Source of the DNA: Cunninghamella blakesleeana
Taxonomy: Eukaryota > Mucoromycota > Mucoromycetes > Mucorales > Cunninghamellaceae
DNA: 64,000 bases
Reading direction: 5' to 3'
NCBI GenBank assembly: GCA_017871115.1
Contig: JAFCIZ010000001.1
Span: 5,471,001-5,535,000 of the forward strand
Below, piece after piece: positions 1 through 11,183 of this stretch; within the stretch, counting starts at the first letter, position 1; the number at the start of each line of letters is the position of its first letter. The position numbers were made by a program, and so were the translations under genes. A model generated the notes under the pieces. The model saw only the letters and a list, made by a program, of their open reading frames with translations. It did no database searches and was not told the origin of the DNA.

Positions 1-670
1 AACTTATCCACCACCATTTAAAAGATCAAACTACTTATGCGCATAAAATAAAACTCAGATATAGAGAAAAGGGTACACCTTATTTGGAAAATAGATAGCT
101 CATCCTCATTCTTTTTTATTGTTATCGTTGCTATTATATATAGCAAACAAATTAGCAATGAAAAAGCATTACTCTGTGATATACTAATAAAAAAAAAAAA
201 GATATATACTATTATTAAAGTCCCATATATAATAGACCAATAACAATCATTTATTTCTATTTTATTTTATGATCAATCATTTTTATTTACCAAGATCTAT
301 ATATTCTATAAAACTTGAGTTTATTTTTTTTTTTAAAAAAAATCATATGTAAACTAAATCTTCTATCAGGTTTAAATTTACATATGCTTATTACGACATT
401 ATTATTATATCTGATCTCATATATAATTTAAAAATAAAGTTTAGAAAAAAGTCTTAAAACATAACAAAAAAGGATAATGAATTTTATTTTTATTGACAAG
501 ATTGTATTTTAGTGTAACTAAAAAGTTAAAAAATAGGGTTGTATATTATATAAGTGTAAATATATGTATATTTTTTTTTTTTAAAAAAAAATACTAATAA
601 AGAATGAGAATGTGGATTAAGTAATAAATAGTAATGATATGAAAGGGGAAAAAAGTAAATGATTATATTT
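1..670. other. Spacer downstream of the malic enzyme gene
   Basis: AT-rich DNA with no supported gene. It holds two T(n)A(n) blocks (324-342 and 571-591) and short poly-A/T tracts. It should contain the 3' end of the malic enzyme transcript, but no polyadenylation signal stands out from the AT background. Confidence 0.6.
571..591. repeat. T12A9 block
   Basis: One member of the T(n)A(n) family; others lie at 324-342, 1733-1748, 6966-6980, 17070-17084, 19942-19958, 20724-20739, 21301-21320, 32183-32200, 34907-34935, 46484-46500, 52513-52533 and 61578-61600. Confidence 0.8.
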
Positions 671-2718
671 TTAAATACGGCTAGTACCATAAGAATCATT
701 CACAGGTTCCCACATCTGGCTATTGACATATTGTAATAATTCATCATGGGATTTAGAAGCAAGTTGGTGAATATCATTGGTAACTACACCTTCAGCTAAG
801 GCTTCTTCACATACAGCGGTGGCTACTATAGCAGATACTTCACGAATACGTTTCAAAGAAGGATATAACCAACCATTACCTATTTCTTCAGGAGTAAGTG
901 AGTCAGCTAAAGCTTTGGAAGCCATATAGATCATTCGATCAGAAATAAATTTAGGACGAGCCAAGATAGCACCTAAACCAAGACCAGGGAAAATATACAT
1001 ATTATTACCTTGTCCAGGAACATGAACTTTACCAGTAACATCTTCTGTATAAGCAGGGAAAGCAGTACCGGAAGCAAATATCACACGATTATTGGTAGCT
1101 TCCATGGCTTGTTGAAAAGTACATTCAGCTTGGGTAGCAGGGTTAGATAAAGGAAAAACAATAGGATTTTTATTTAATTCAGCAAGGCGTTGTAATACTT
1201 CCTTGGTAAATGCACCTGAGGTGGAAGATAAACCAATCAAAGCAGTAGGTTTAACATGATTAATGATGTCTAATAAAGGTTTGATTTGTTGACCATGGTT
1301 ATCATCACGAGCAAAATATACTTTATGTTGGGCCAATTTATCTCCACGATCTAATGTAACCATCCCTTTACTATCCACAATCCAAAAGATCTTTTTAGCT
1401 TCTTCTTCCTTCATTCCATATTCAGATTGGAAATATTCTTGAATTTGTCTAGCAACACCAATAGCAGCAGAACCGGCACCATAAAACACAATGCGATGTT
1501 GGTGAGGTAATACATTGTTTTCCTTTTCTACACGACGGATAGCATTGATTACTCCGGAAAGAATAACAGATCCTGTACCTTGAATATCGTCATTGAAACA
1601 TAACATCTTTGTTTGATATTTTTCTAATAATCCAAAAGCATGTTCAGAAGACCAGTCTTCAAATTGAATTAAAAGATTAGGGTATACAGTACGAATGGCA
1701 GAAAGTACAGTATCAACAGTGCTATAAAACTATTTTTTTTAAAAAAAATAGAGTGGAAGAAAAAAAAAAAAGTTAAATGAGTTTATTTTTTATCTTATCA
1801 CTCATCTTTTTTTAATAATATTTTTATTTTTATTTTTTATCTTCCTTCTTTTTGTCTATTTTTTCAAATGATCCTACTATTTTTTCTTTTAATAATAAAA
1901 GAATAACAAAAATTGACACTTACTTCGTCATCGGCAGGGCGAGGTTGTCTTAAACCCAAATAAAATTCATCATTACGGAAAGTTTCATTATTTGTACCCA
2001 AATCCAAAATAATAGGTAATGTCTTACGTGGATCAATACCAGCACCAGCAACATACAATTGCAATTTGCCAATAGGAATACCAATACCATTCACGCCGAG
2101 ATCACCTAAACCAAGGATACGAGAACCATCAGAGATAACAGCAATTTCAGGTTGGAAAGACTCATCTACAAAAGGACGATATTCTTTAATTGTGGCAACT
2201 AAGTTGTCAAAAGTATCATTGGTTAAATATAATCCATCAGGAACACCAGGTGGGGCCAAGAAAGGATATATATTAGAATATTCTAAACAAGCTGTACCAA
2301 CAGTAGGTGTATAAATAACAGGTGCTATTTCTTCTAATTCATCCATTACAATCTTGTAAAACAAACGAATATTACTTGTACGCATTTGAGCTAAAAAGAT
2401 ATATTTTTCAAGCATATTGGCCTTGGAACGGAGTAAACGGAGTGCACGGCGTTTTTGGATATCAATATTTTCTACCCTACTGGGGGTTAATCCTTTTAAA
2501 TGCAAAGCTTCACGTTTTTCGGGTTTCATAGCAGTGCCTAATTTTTTTTTTCCAAATATAAATAAGGTGAAAAATAGAATAAATTAAAAATACTAATATT
2601 ATTTTAGAGAAAAAATCTTTTTTATTTATTTATTTTTTGGTCTACCTTCATTATGATAATTAGAACGGGCTACTAATTCAACAGTATCGTTTACTTTAGC
2701 AAATGTACTACTAGGCAT
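671..2718 (-). CDS. Malic enzyme (NAD(P)-dependent malate dehydrogenase, decarboxylating)
   Basis: Converts L-malate to pyruvate and CO2 while reducing NAD(P). Exons run 2718-2646, 2537-1924 and 1729-671 and give 581 residues, the usual size for eukaryotic malic enzymes. The malic N-terminal domain includes VISDGSRILGLGDLG, the FNDDIQGTGSV motif follows exon 3's start (about residue 274), and the nucleotide-binding loop GAGSAAIG lies near residues 313-320. SNPATQAECT is the conserved region near the active site. No clear mitochondrial presequence is seen at MPSSTFAKVNDTV, so a cytosolic enzyme is plausible, and such isoforms can supply NADPH for lipid synthesis in oleaginous Mucorales. The cofactor cannot be decided by eye. 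Intron 2 ends in a T8A8 block followed directly by its TAG acceptor. Confidence 0.95.
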
Positions 2719-3236
2719 AATTTAATTTATTTATAATAATAATAATAAAGAATAATATATTTATTAAAAAAAAAAGAAAGTGAAAGAAAAAGTTGACAAA
2801 TGAAGAAAAAGATTTTCCCTTTTTTATAAAGCAAAAAACTCCCTCGGAGTTTTAATTAAACCTTTTCCACGCTTTAGGGTGTAATGGCCAATCACATAGT
2901 TGAACATATGATGTATATATATATATATCATATTAATCATACAATACATTTATATTAAGCACGAGTTTTATCATTTTTTTATTTTGTATATATTGTTTTA
3001 ATAATGATGATGAGACCGGGTTAATTATATTAGTGCTATTAAATAATATAACCTAGATAAATATACAGTTAGATTTTTTTATGAAAAAACTGTGATTATT
3101 ATTTTTTTATCCAATAAAAGTGCTTGAGATTTTTTATTACTAAGATTCTTGTAATTCATTTAAACTCATCTTTTTATATAATATTTATATATATATATAT
3201 ATATATGTATGTATAACATCATCATATTACTGCATT

Positions 3237-3267
<31 letters not shown>

Positions 3268-3976
3268 TTATTATTATTAGTGTTATTATTATTATGGTTT
3301 AAAAAGAATATTATAATTTTATAAAAATGGGTACCATGGCGATATTACTATATTAGAATCATTAATCATTCCATTCCGTTTTATTATTGTTTTATGTTTA
3401 TTGTTTACACATAAAAAAAGAGGGGTTATTATAAATTAGGTTGACATGATCCATCTATATATATATTTATATATATACGGATCCTATATAAATATAAAAA
3501 GCAGAATATATATATAGATTAATTTATCATGCTTCTAGCAAAATATAGTAATCTATGAGGAAAATCGCGGGAAAAAACACAAAAAAAAAGTGGGGCGTGG
3601 GGCAAAAATAGAGAGATCCGGAATGTTAGAACGAAATATACCCCCCGATACCCAACATTATCGGAACAAAGGTACCCTTTATATTTTAATTTAGAGTTCT
3701 TTCCTCGGTTTATAACTCAGAAAGTCAAAGATGCGTACTGTTTATAGTAATATGGTAGATTATATTATATTCTAATGATCAAATTATTTTTTTGAAATAA
3801 AATATGTAATTTTGTGTATGTCTTTATTTATATTGTATGGTTATTGAAATAAAAAAAGCAAGTGGTAAAGATCGTAAAAAAAGTATAAATATATACAAAT
3901 GTAATAAAAAAGAAGTATTTATGAAAATAAAGGTATCTTGAAATAAGCAATAAAAAAAAGTGTATGGAATATATTC
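2719..3976. other. Spacer between malic enzyme and the RING-H2 gene
   Basis: This should hold the malic enzyme promoter (right-hand side of that minus-strand gene) and the 3' end of the RING gene. It contains the 2835-2853 palindrome, ATT and TA microsatellites near 3180-3300, and a more GC-rich patch at about 3560-3680 with a GCGGGAAA word at 3567-3574. No coding region was found. Confidence 0.6.
2835..2853. promoter_or_regulatory. Perfect 8-bp inverted repeat in the malic enzyme promoter
   Basis: AAAACTCC, a 3-base CTC spacer, then GGAGTTTT, about 120 bases upstream of the malic enzyme start. The core CTCC-N3-GGAG is GC-rich for this spacer and looks like a dimeric transcription-factor site. 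No factor is assigned. Confidence 0.35.
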
Positions 3977-4489
3977 CTAGTAGGTTAATGTTTCCGTATT
4001 ATCTATCGAATGTCGACTTCATATTAATAATAAAAAATATATAATAAAAGAATTCTTTATTATTATCATTATTTTTATATGTATACATTTATTATTATTA
4101 TATATTTACCATATTGGACATGTTGAGCTTTGATTTAACCAATGGATGATGCATTCTTGATGATATTCATGACCACAAGGTAATTTAGTGACAAATTTAT
4201 TAATTTCATAAATATCTTGGCAAATGATACATTCTGTACCTGATTTTATTACTATAAATAATTATATAGTAATATTAACATATAAATTTATATGTATATA
4301 CAAGCTTTTCAACTATTGTGATCCTTAATATTTTCAACTTACACGAATCATTATCACTTAATATTCGTTGTTTTAATTTCTCAATGCTTTCTCTAGTAGC
4401 TGGTCTATTATTTGGCTGAGCACTGTAATATATTTATAAAAACCATAAAAATAAATAAATGAATAGGCACAATTAGTGTAGTATTAACG

Positions 4490-4528
<39 letters not shown>

Positions 4529-5711
4529 ATACCTTTCTGAAAATTGAGATCTAATAATATGTCTATAAAAAATAAAAAGATGAAAAGGAAGAGAGTAGAT
4601 AAAAACCAGCGTAAAATAAAAAATAATAATAAAATATATCACAAAACACTAGTATTACCGTAAACGTATAAATGTTGACATTATATTATTTCTATTTTCT
4701 TGATGCTCTAATGCTATTTCACCTTGAACATACATGTTATCATCATTATCACTATTGTTATCAGTAAAGATATTTGAGAGGGAAGGGGTCATAACACGAT
4801 AAACGGATCCATTACGTCCTATTTCCATAATTGTGCCCATATAGCCATTAAAATCCGTTTCATGTTCCGATAAAAATGCAGAAGCCAGCAATCCAGCTAA
4901 ATCAATAGCATTATCGTCACTGTCGCTGTTGTCAATATTATTGTCAGGAGCGTCTGATTCTTCATCTTCATCAATTGTTTCCCACTCACTATTATCATCA
5001 TCACTGTCTGTATCATTAATAGAAACTCCTTCACGATCACTATCACTATCATCATCATCATTGTCGTCATCATCATCCTTTCCTTCATAAGACTCACCCA
5101 AATCACTAATCCAAGGTCCATTATCATCATCATCTGAATCATCATAGTCATAATAATCTGATAAGTTGGAGCAATTGGAGTGTACGCTGAAGTCAGAATA
5201 GCTATAGTTACTATAATTACTGTCGACATCACTTTCTTCTTCTTCATCATCATTGCCATATACTTCTGAATGACCATTATCTTCACTATATTCACCAACA
5301 TCGTCTTCATCAGAAAAAGGGCCAAAATCCGTATTGTTATTATTTTCATCACTGTAACTATCCTCTTCAGTACTTTCTATACTGATATCGTTAAACATAT
5401 TCATTAAATTTTGAAGTTGATGCCGTAGACTTATGGATCCTTCTATTGACCTTTCACCATTTCTAGCTTGAGAATACTAATAATAACATAGTAATAACAA
5501 TGAAATTTATATATCGCGAGAATAATGTTATTACTATTATTATTTAAAAACAATATTATATTATAGCTTAACGTATTAAAAAAAAGAAATAAACTTTTAC
5601 TTCTACTATATTTTGCGAATGACAAGATTGGCAAATTAGCGGTGTAATACTGGATACTCGAACCGGATTTATAGCTTTCATACAATTATAACAATAATAC
5701 ATTCTTTGCAT
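3977..5711 (-). CDS. RING-H2 E3 ubiquitin ligase with N-terminal zinc ribbon (RNF126/RNF115-like)
   Basis: Exons 5711-5601, 5476-4659, 4562-4533, 4422-4343, 4251-4110 and 4016-3977 give 406 residues. The first 37 residues hold a CYNC...CQSC zinc ribbon like that of RNF126-type ligases. A long D/E/S/N-rich linker follows (about residues 55-230). The C-terminus is a RING-H2: CIICQDI, then LPCGHEYHQECI and CPIC. The last RING cysteine is split by the final intron (ATATG, then T after splicing), so unspliced reading would end at a false stop. Such proteins are E3 ligases in protein quality control and sorting; the substrate is unknown. Exon 3 is only 30 bases. Divergent from FIS1, with a 346-base shared promoter. 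Confidence 0.85.
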
Positions 5712-5906
5712 CTTTTAATATATATCTGGGCGTATTCATATAAATAAAAATATCAATATTAATATATGTATTTTTAATTATGATTATATATAAAAAGTTT
5801 TATAAAAAAATTGATGGAAGATGAAAAAATAAGAAATAAGAAAGGAAGAAAGGAAAAAACTAAGGTCGTAAAAAGGGTGACAATGAAATTTTAGCATAAG
5901 CAGCAA

Positions 5907-5938
5907 AAAAAAGCGGAAAATTGAAGTTCCGCTATTTT
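5907..5938. promoter_or_regulatory. Palindrome AGCGGAA...TTCCGCT in the RING/FIS1 shared promoter
   Basis: A perfect 7-bp inverted repeat (5912-5918 and 5927-5933) separated by 8 bases, flanked by an A-tract on the left and a T-tract on the right. It lies about 120 bases upstream of FIS1 and about 200 bases upstream of the RING gene. It could be a symmetric factor-binding site or a hairpin; the factor is unknown. Confidence 0.35.
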
Positions 5939-6057
5939 TTTAAAAAGTAAAAAATTCAATTTTTTTTTGCTTGGTCTCTTTCTTTTTCTTTTTACAAGTC
6001 TATATTCTTTCTTTTGTTCCATTTTGGTATAATAATAGCAACAATAACAATCTAAAT

Positions 6058-6883
6058 ATGAAAAGTGATGCACCTTCAGCTATAGAGGTCGAAAAACCAT
6101 TAAGTCCTGCTGAACTTGAGGTAAGTAACAAAACTGAATAAAATATAGCATTTATAAAGGAGGTAAAGAAAATGCAAATATATGTATGTATGTATGTATG
6201 TATGTGTATATATAGTATGAGACCTTTAATTATTTTAAAATGTGTATATATGTTTATTTAGGTTCTTCGTCGACAATTTATTAAAGAAGGTGAATATGTA
6301 ACAATTCAAACTAAATTCAATTATGCTTGGGGATTAATAAAATCAGCAAATATTGATCAAGTAAAGCAAGGAATTCAATTATTAATAGGTAAAGATATGA
6401 TAGAATTTGGATAAATTTATAATATTAATAATAATTACAGCAATAATATAAAGTAAAAATATTAATTACATTAATAATATTTTTTTTTTAAGAAATATAT
6501 TCTGATGCACCTGAGCGAAGAAGAGAGTGTTTATACTTCTTGGCATTGGCTCATTATAAAGTATCCAGTTACTCCGAGGCTAGATCCTATAATCAAAAAT
6601 TACTACAGTTAGAACCAAGAAATGCTCAAGCTCTTGAGCTAGCAAAACAAATTGACGAAAAAGTATCTAGGGGTAAATAAATAAATAAATAAATAAAAAA
6701 TATAAAAATATATCTGAAACAGTAATAAGATTTAGAGTAAAAGGAATATCATGTCACTTACTTTAAAAAATGATTTTCGCTTTTTTTAAATATATAGAGG
6801 GCGCTATAGGTTTAGCTATTGTAAGTGGTGTGGTTGCAGTGGCAGCAGCTTTAATAACAACCGTAGTGAAACGATCAAAATAA
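6058..6883 (+). CDS. FIS1: Mitochondrial fission 1 protein
   Basis: Exons 6058-6120, 6262-6388, 6493-6672 and 6798-6883 give 151 residues, the normal Fis1 length. Fis1 is a tail-anchored outer-membrane protein of mitochondria and peroxisomes that helps recruit the dynamin-type fission machinery. Seen here: an N-terminal arm with SPAELE, a TPR-like bundle (YAWGLIKSA, then [15 protein letters not shown] and [11 protein letters not shown]), and a C-terminal hydrophobic anchor from about residue 125 ([19 protein letters not shown]) ending in the basic tail KRSK. Intron phases match perfectly. The start chosen is the first in-frame ATG. Confidence 0.95.
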
Positions 6884-7126
6884 ACTATAGTTGAATTTTA
6901 TTTAGCGCATATATATAAAAAAATAAGAAAAGTGAGGAAAAAAATATTTTTTAGTATAAATAATATTTTTTTTAAAAAAATTGACTCGCTTTCTTTTTTT
7001 CTTTTCTATTCTCTATCTTTTTACTTTTTTTTTAACTTCATAATATTAAATATACTCTGAATATATCCTTTTTTTACAATATTTTATTTTATAAAAATAT
7101 CTTTATCTGATTCTAACCTGATAATA

Positions 7127-9215
7127 ATGACTCATTTACAAAATGGAAATGAATATCAATTATTTGAAAAATATAATGGAAAAAAAGAACTTTATCCTGT
7201 GAATTCAAATAAAGTACCAACACAACATAAAAATAATTCAAAACTTAAAGATACTCCTGTTATGATTGAATCTAGGTATGATATAAGTACTTTAAGGGCT
7301 ATCTCTGAAACCATGTTGGCAAGGCACCATAATAAGAAAAGATCTCTTTCATCGCGCGAACTTCACTATCATAATAAAAAAAAGAGCCGTTCTACTCTAA
7401 ATGACATGGAAAAAATAAAATATATAATGGATTCTCCAACTTCTTCTTCCTTCTCTTCTTTGATACCTTTAAAATCACCATACCTTCCTCAAGTCATACG
7501 TCGTTTTACTGCTACTGCTACTTCTTCACGTTCTACTTCACCCTCTCATTCACCTACTCAAACTAATGGTACGCGACATTCAACTTCTTCTGTACAGCCG
7601 AGATGGCACAACCAAGCATGTATGCTTTTTTTAGCCCTAAGAGATCATCCCCAACATGAAATGCCTAGAACGGAATTAATCAATGCTGCTTTAGAACTCG
7701 ATAAAAATATTAGTAAAGAAAAAAAGCTTCCTCATGCTTTTCGCGGAAAGGTAAGATAAGAATAAATAAATAATAATAATAGATAATAATAAGAGATACT
7801 ATTTTTAAAAATGGGTAAATTATAGATGATGAATATTCCCTATATTGATATTTTTTTTTTTATATGTATATATATTTAAGACTCCAAAAAATTCTGCATC
7901 AGCTATATTGACTAATAATCATGGTAAACATTTTCAAGCATTTCGACCAGATGGAAGTAGATCTATGCATTTTCGTTTAACTTTTAAACCAGCAAATTTT
8001 GTGAAAGCATCAAAACTGTACCGTGAATGGTTAGAAATACTTTATAAACACGATTGGCCACTTTGTTTTGGAAAACCACAAAAAGATGCTAATGAAAATA
8101 ATGATTCTAAATCTTTGAATTCTCCTCCTACACCACATCCAACGACAACGACAATAGCACAGTCATCGCCATCATCATCATCGCCTAATGAAATAAATAA
8201 TATATCATTAACAACTACAGAACCTTTACCGTTAATCCATTCAATAAACGAAAAAAATACCAAATCAACAGATACAATAATACCAAGCTGTGAATCCACC
8301 TCCTCCACAGCAACTGATGATATCTCATTACTGCCCACACCTCCTATTTCTAATTCTCCATCATTTGATCAAGACTTCAGTGATAGTAAAAATCAAGCGA
8401 AAATAGCATCAGTAGAAAGTGAAGACCAAGATGAAGATAATATTTCATTTAGATCTCACCCGACAGAATTTGATTATTTTATGGCACTTCGTCAACAAGA
8501 AAGGGAGCGTTTGACAATGAACTCTGCCGATGAATACAATAAAGAAAATCAAATAGTTAATCAATCCATGTTACCTTCACCAACCCATCATTATCCATTC
8601 AATAATGGTTATTATATACATGACGAATTTAATCAGAATAAAAAGAATATTGAGGAAGTGAAGGATAATGATCAACAACAGCAACAACAATTAAATGGAT
8701 CTAATATTAGTATATGTGATACCATTTCATGGAAAATTGTAGGAGATAGTTATTACTTGAATTCATCAGATACACCCGTTATCCCTACTTCATGGCGAGA
8801 TATAGTAAGAGTTGAACATAAATATACTGCTAAAGGTGATACCTATTATACTGTTTATGCCAATCGTCGATTACCATGTAATATACCTATTGGATTTTAT
8901 TTTGGGGTTCCAGTATCTGAAGAAGAATTTGATTTATTTAAAGAGGATAACGGCCAAGCATTATCAACAAGTGTGATGTATGGTAAAACGATTTTGGATC
9001 CTACGGATGATTATGGACAGCTTTTTACAGATCCAAACCAAGAACAAACTAAAGTTTATTGCCCATTTAATTTTATACGCGAAGCAGATACTCCTGAACA
9101 CTCAAATATTTCATTATTAAAAGGGAGAATACAAAATCAAGTTATATGCTGGACACAAAGGGAAATAGCAAAAGGCGAAGAGTTGTTAACTTGGCTTGAA
9201 TATAATCATATATAA
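7127..9215 (+). CDS. HARE-HTH-like plus PR/SET-like domain protein
   Basis: Exons 7127-7750 and 7881-9215 give 652 residues. Residues about 160-270 (WHNQACMLFLALRDHP, RTELINAALEL, GKTPKNSASAIL) resemble the HARE-HTH fold of ASXL-type chromatin proteins, a winged-helix-like DNA-binding module; the intron falls inside it. A low-complexity S/T/N/Q linker follows. The C-terminal 170 residues look like a divergent SET domain of PRDM type: YANRRLPCNIPIGFYFGV, CPFNFIREAD where the NHS-like motif would be, and REIAKGEELLTWLEY at the end. This suggests a chromatin regulator or lysine methyltransferase. The usual catalytic signatures are altered, so activity is uncertain. Both domain calls come from reading motifs, not a profile search. 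Confidence 0.6.
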
Positions 9216-9590
9216 CTATTATTGTTATTTTTATATGTATATAATATATATAGTATAACTATATGTTCTTAAATAAGTCTAATATTATTTTTTGTTGGCA
9301 AAAGTTAAAAATAAAAAATTTAAATTTTTTCAATTTTTTTGCTTTTTTTCTCTCTCTCTCTTTCTTTTTTTTAAGTTCTCATAAATAACCAAAATAACCT
9401 TAACCTATTACATGTCATCTAATATCTTCTATGAAAGTGCCATATGCAAAGGTTAATGTAGATATAACAATTAGTTTTCCTTTATTCGGTAAAAAAGATT
9501 CAATAGGATGAATTTTCTCAATAATCACAATATATCTCAATGGCGTGATCGCAGTTTGACATTCCTATATCATACCTGGGATTTTCTATG
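9216..9590. other. Spacer with pyrimidine tracts
   Basis: Contains the 3' end of the preceding gene and a T/C-rich run near 9320-9375. No coding sequence was recognised before the LINE relic. Confidence 0.5.
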
Positions 9591-10800
9591 ATTACAACAA
9601 CTGCACAATGTAATTATTACCAAAAGAAACTGCTATATAATATTGAAATTAAATATAATAGATATAAACAAAAAAACCCATTTTACGTGGCTGGGTTACT
9701 ATTATAAACATATTAACCTTTTCTATGATATGGTATCATTGTTTATTCAATCCAAACAATTTTTTTACAGATTAAGATCAACAATTTATAATTTTATATG
9801 AAATCGGTTCTCCCCTAAAGCATCTTATTCATCTCTCTGTCTCCCTAACAATAAAAGTGGACTTGGTGTTTTAGACCTCAATCTATGGTACTTAAACAAA
9901 GATGGATCAGACCGATAATTGACTCTGTAAACAATCGTTCTATGCATTCTGCTATCCTACTTCATCATTTGAAAATTGCTGCTGGTTTTGACTCCATCTG
10001 CTTACCTTTATTATTTCCAATTTTACTTATAAATCATTTATACAAGTTCCTCTTCTGCTGTCAGGTATATGCGATAATATTGATCACTTTGGCTTCATTA
10101 GAAAAAATGTAGTTTCACCATCCACTACATTGCATCTATTAATTGTTAAAATCGTGGCATACATACCTCCTAATCACTGGGTATATTCTAAACAACAATA
10201 TAGGAAAGCTGTCTTAGACTTCAAGTTTGATAAGGATATAGATAATATAGGGGAAAAATAAACATTAGATAACCCAAAATTTCCTAAAATTAATAAAAGT
10301 TAAATAAGGACATAAAAAAAGGACATATTAATAGCATCATCGTTTTCATCAGTGATCAAGATAAGCAACAGTGCTAAATTTTTACACTAATTTCGGTTGA
10401 TGGACTCGTGGAAAAAATATTCATCTAAGACACTACAATATTATATAATTAATAGGACTCTGTATTCTCACCTATAAACTATATATCATCATCAACTTGG
10501 AAAAAATTCTGGAATATCAAAACATATTCTGAAGCAAGAACAATTTGGTATCAGATAATCACTAAAAAACTAAATTAATCAGCTTCAATTACTATATACA
10601 ATAAAAATTGCCTTGAATAGTTTTCTTTCTGTAATATAGATAAAGGTAATCTTATGCTTGTGCTATTCCAATGTTCGAGGATCAAAAGATTATGGATTTC
10701 CATATTAACATCCAATAAAATCAATATTTTTATTGATGCGCATGATTTGTATGAGCTAACATTCAAGATAGATGCAAATTCTTTAAAGATAAATCAAGGA
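9590..10800 (+). mobile_element. Degenerate LINE (non-LTR) retrotransposon, end of the RT region and C-terminus
   Basis: Broken reading frames on the plus strand carry landmarks of the LINE ORF2 region after the reverse transcriptase. FTWLGYYY (about 9685) resembles the common YLGYPL motif. LCLPNNKSGLGVLDL (ending 9879) matches the GGLGVLD box. It continues after a frameshift as MVLKQRWIRPII from 9885. Further on come TWKKFW (about 10495) and LMLVLFQCSRIKRLW (from 10651), like the end-of-ORF2 segment with an F-x-C. Stops and frameshifts interrupt all frames, so it is dead. No ends, target-site duplication or poly-A tail could be set. Confidence 0.7.
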
Positions 10801-11183
10801 ATTATGGTCATTGCTAGTTCTTAATTATGCAAATATGGAAAATTATATGGTAGGTTATTATATACCAACGTTTTTTTATTGATAATAGTATATACAAGGA
10901 TATTCTCGCGTACTATTATATTCTCAAGAATAATAATAATATTTTTATATAATACGATTTTAGAATAGTTTTTAGGATATAGTATGGTGATTAGATTTAT
11001 AGTAACTGTATACCTCAATTTAGAATAGTTTTTCACCTTTCACTATAACATGTTTGCCTTTCAATTTTTCTTTTTTTAATTTTATCATCAATTTTCGTCT
11101 GAATTTTAATTTAATAAATTTAAACACTTTACAAAAAAAAAAACTTCTCTTTATTTTTAATTTGGAAAAAAAAAAGAAAAAAT
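10800..11183. other. Spacer between LINE relic and coiled-coil gene
   Basis: AT-rich sequence with no supported gene. It should hold the promoter of the downstream gene and perhaps the unrecognisable 3' end of the LINE. Confidence 0.5.

Noticed and set aside
4897..5352. Open frame of 151 codons, rich in M and I, on the same strand as the RING gene
   Set aside because: It is an offset frame of the D/E-rich coding exon; GAT/GAA repeats read as ATG/ATT codons.
10575..10766. Minus-strand frame of 63 codons
   Set aside because: Antisense to the LINE relic, with no recognisable domain.
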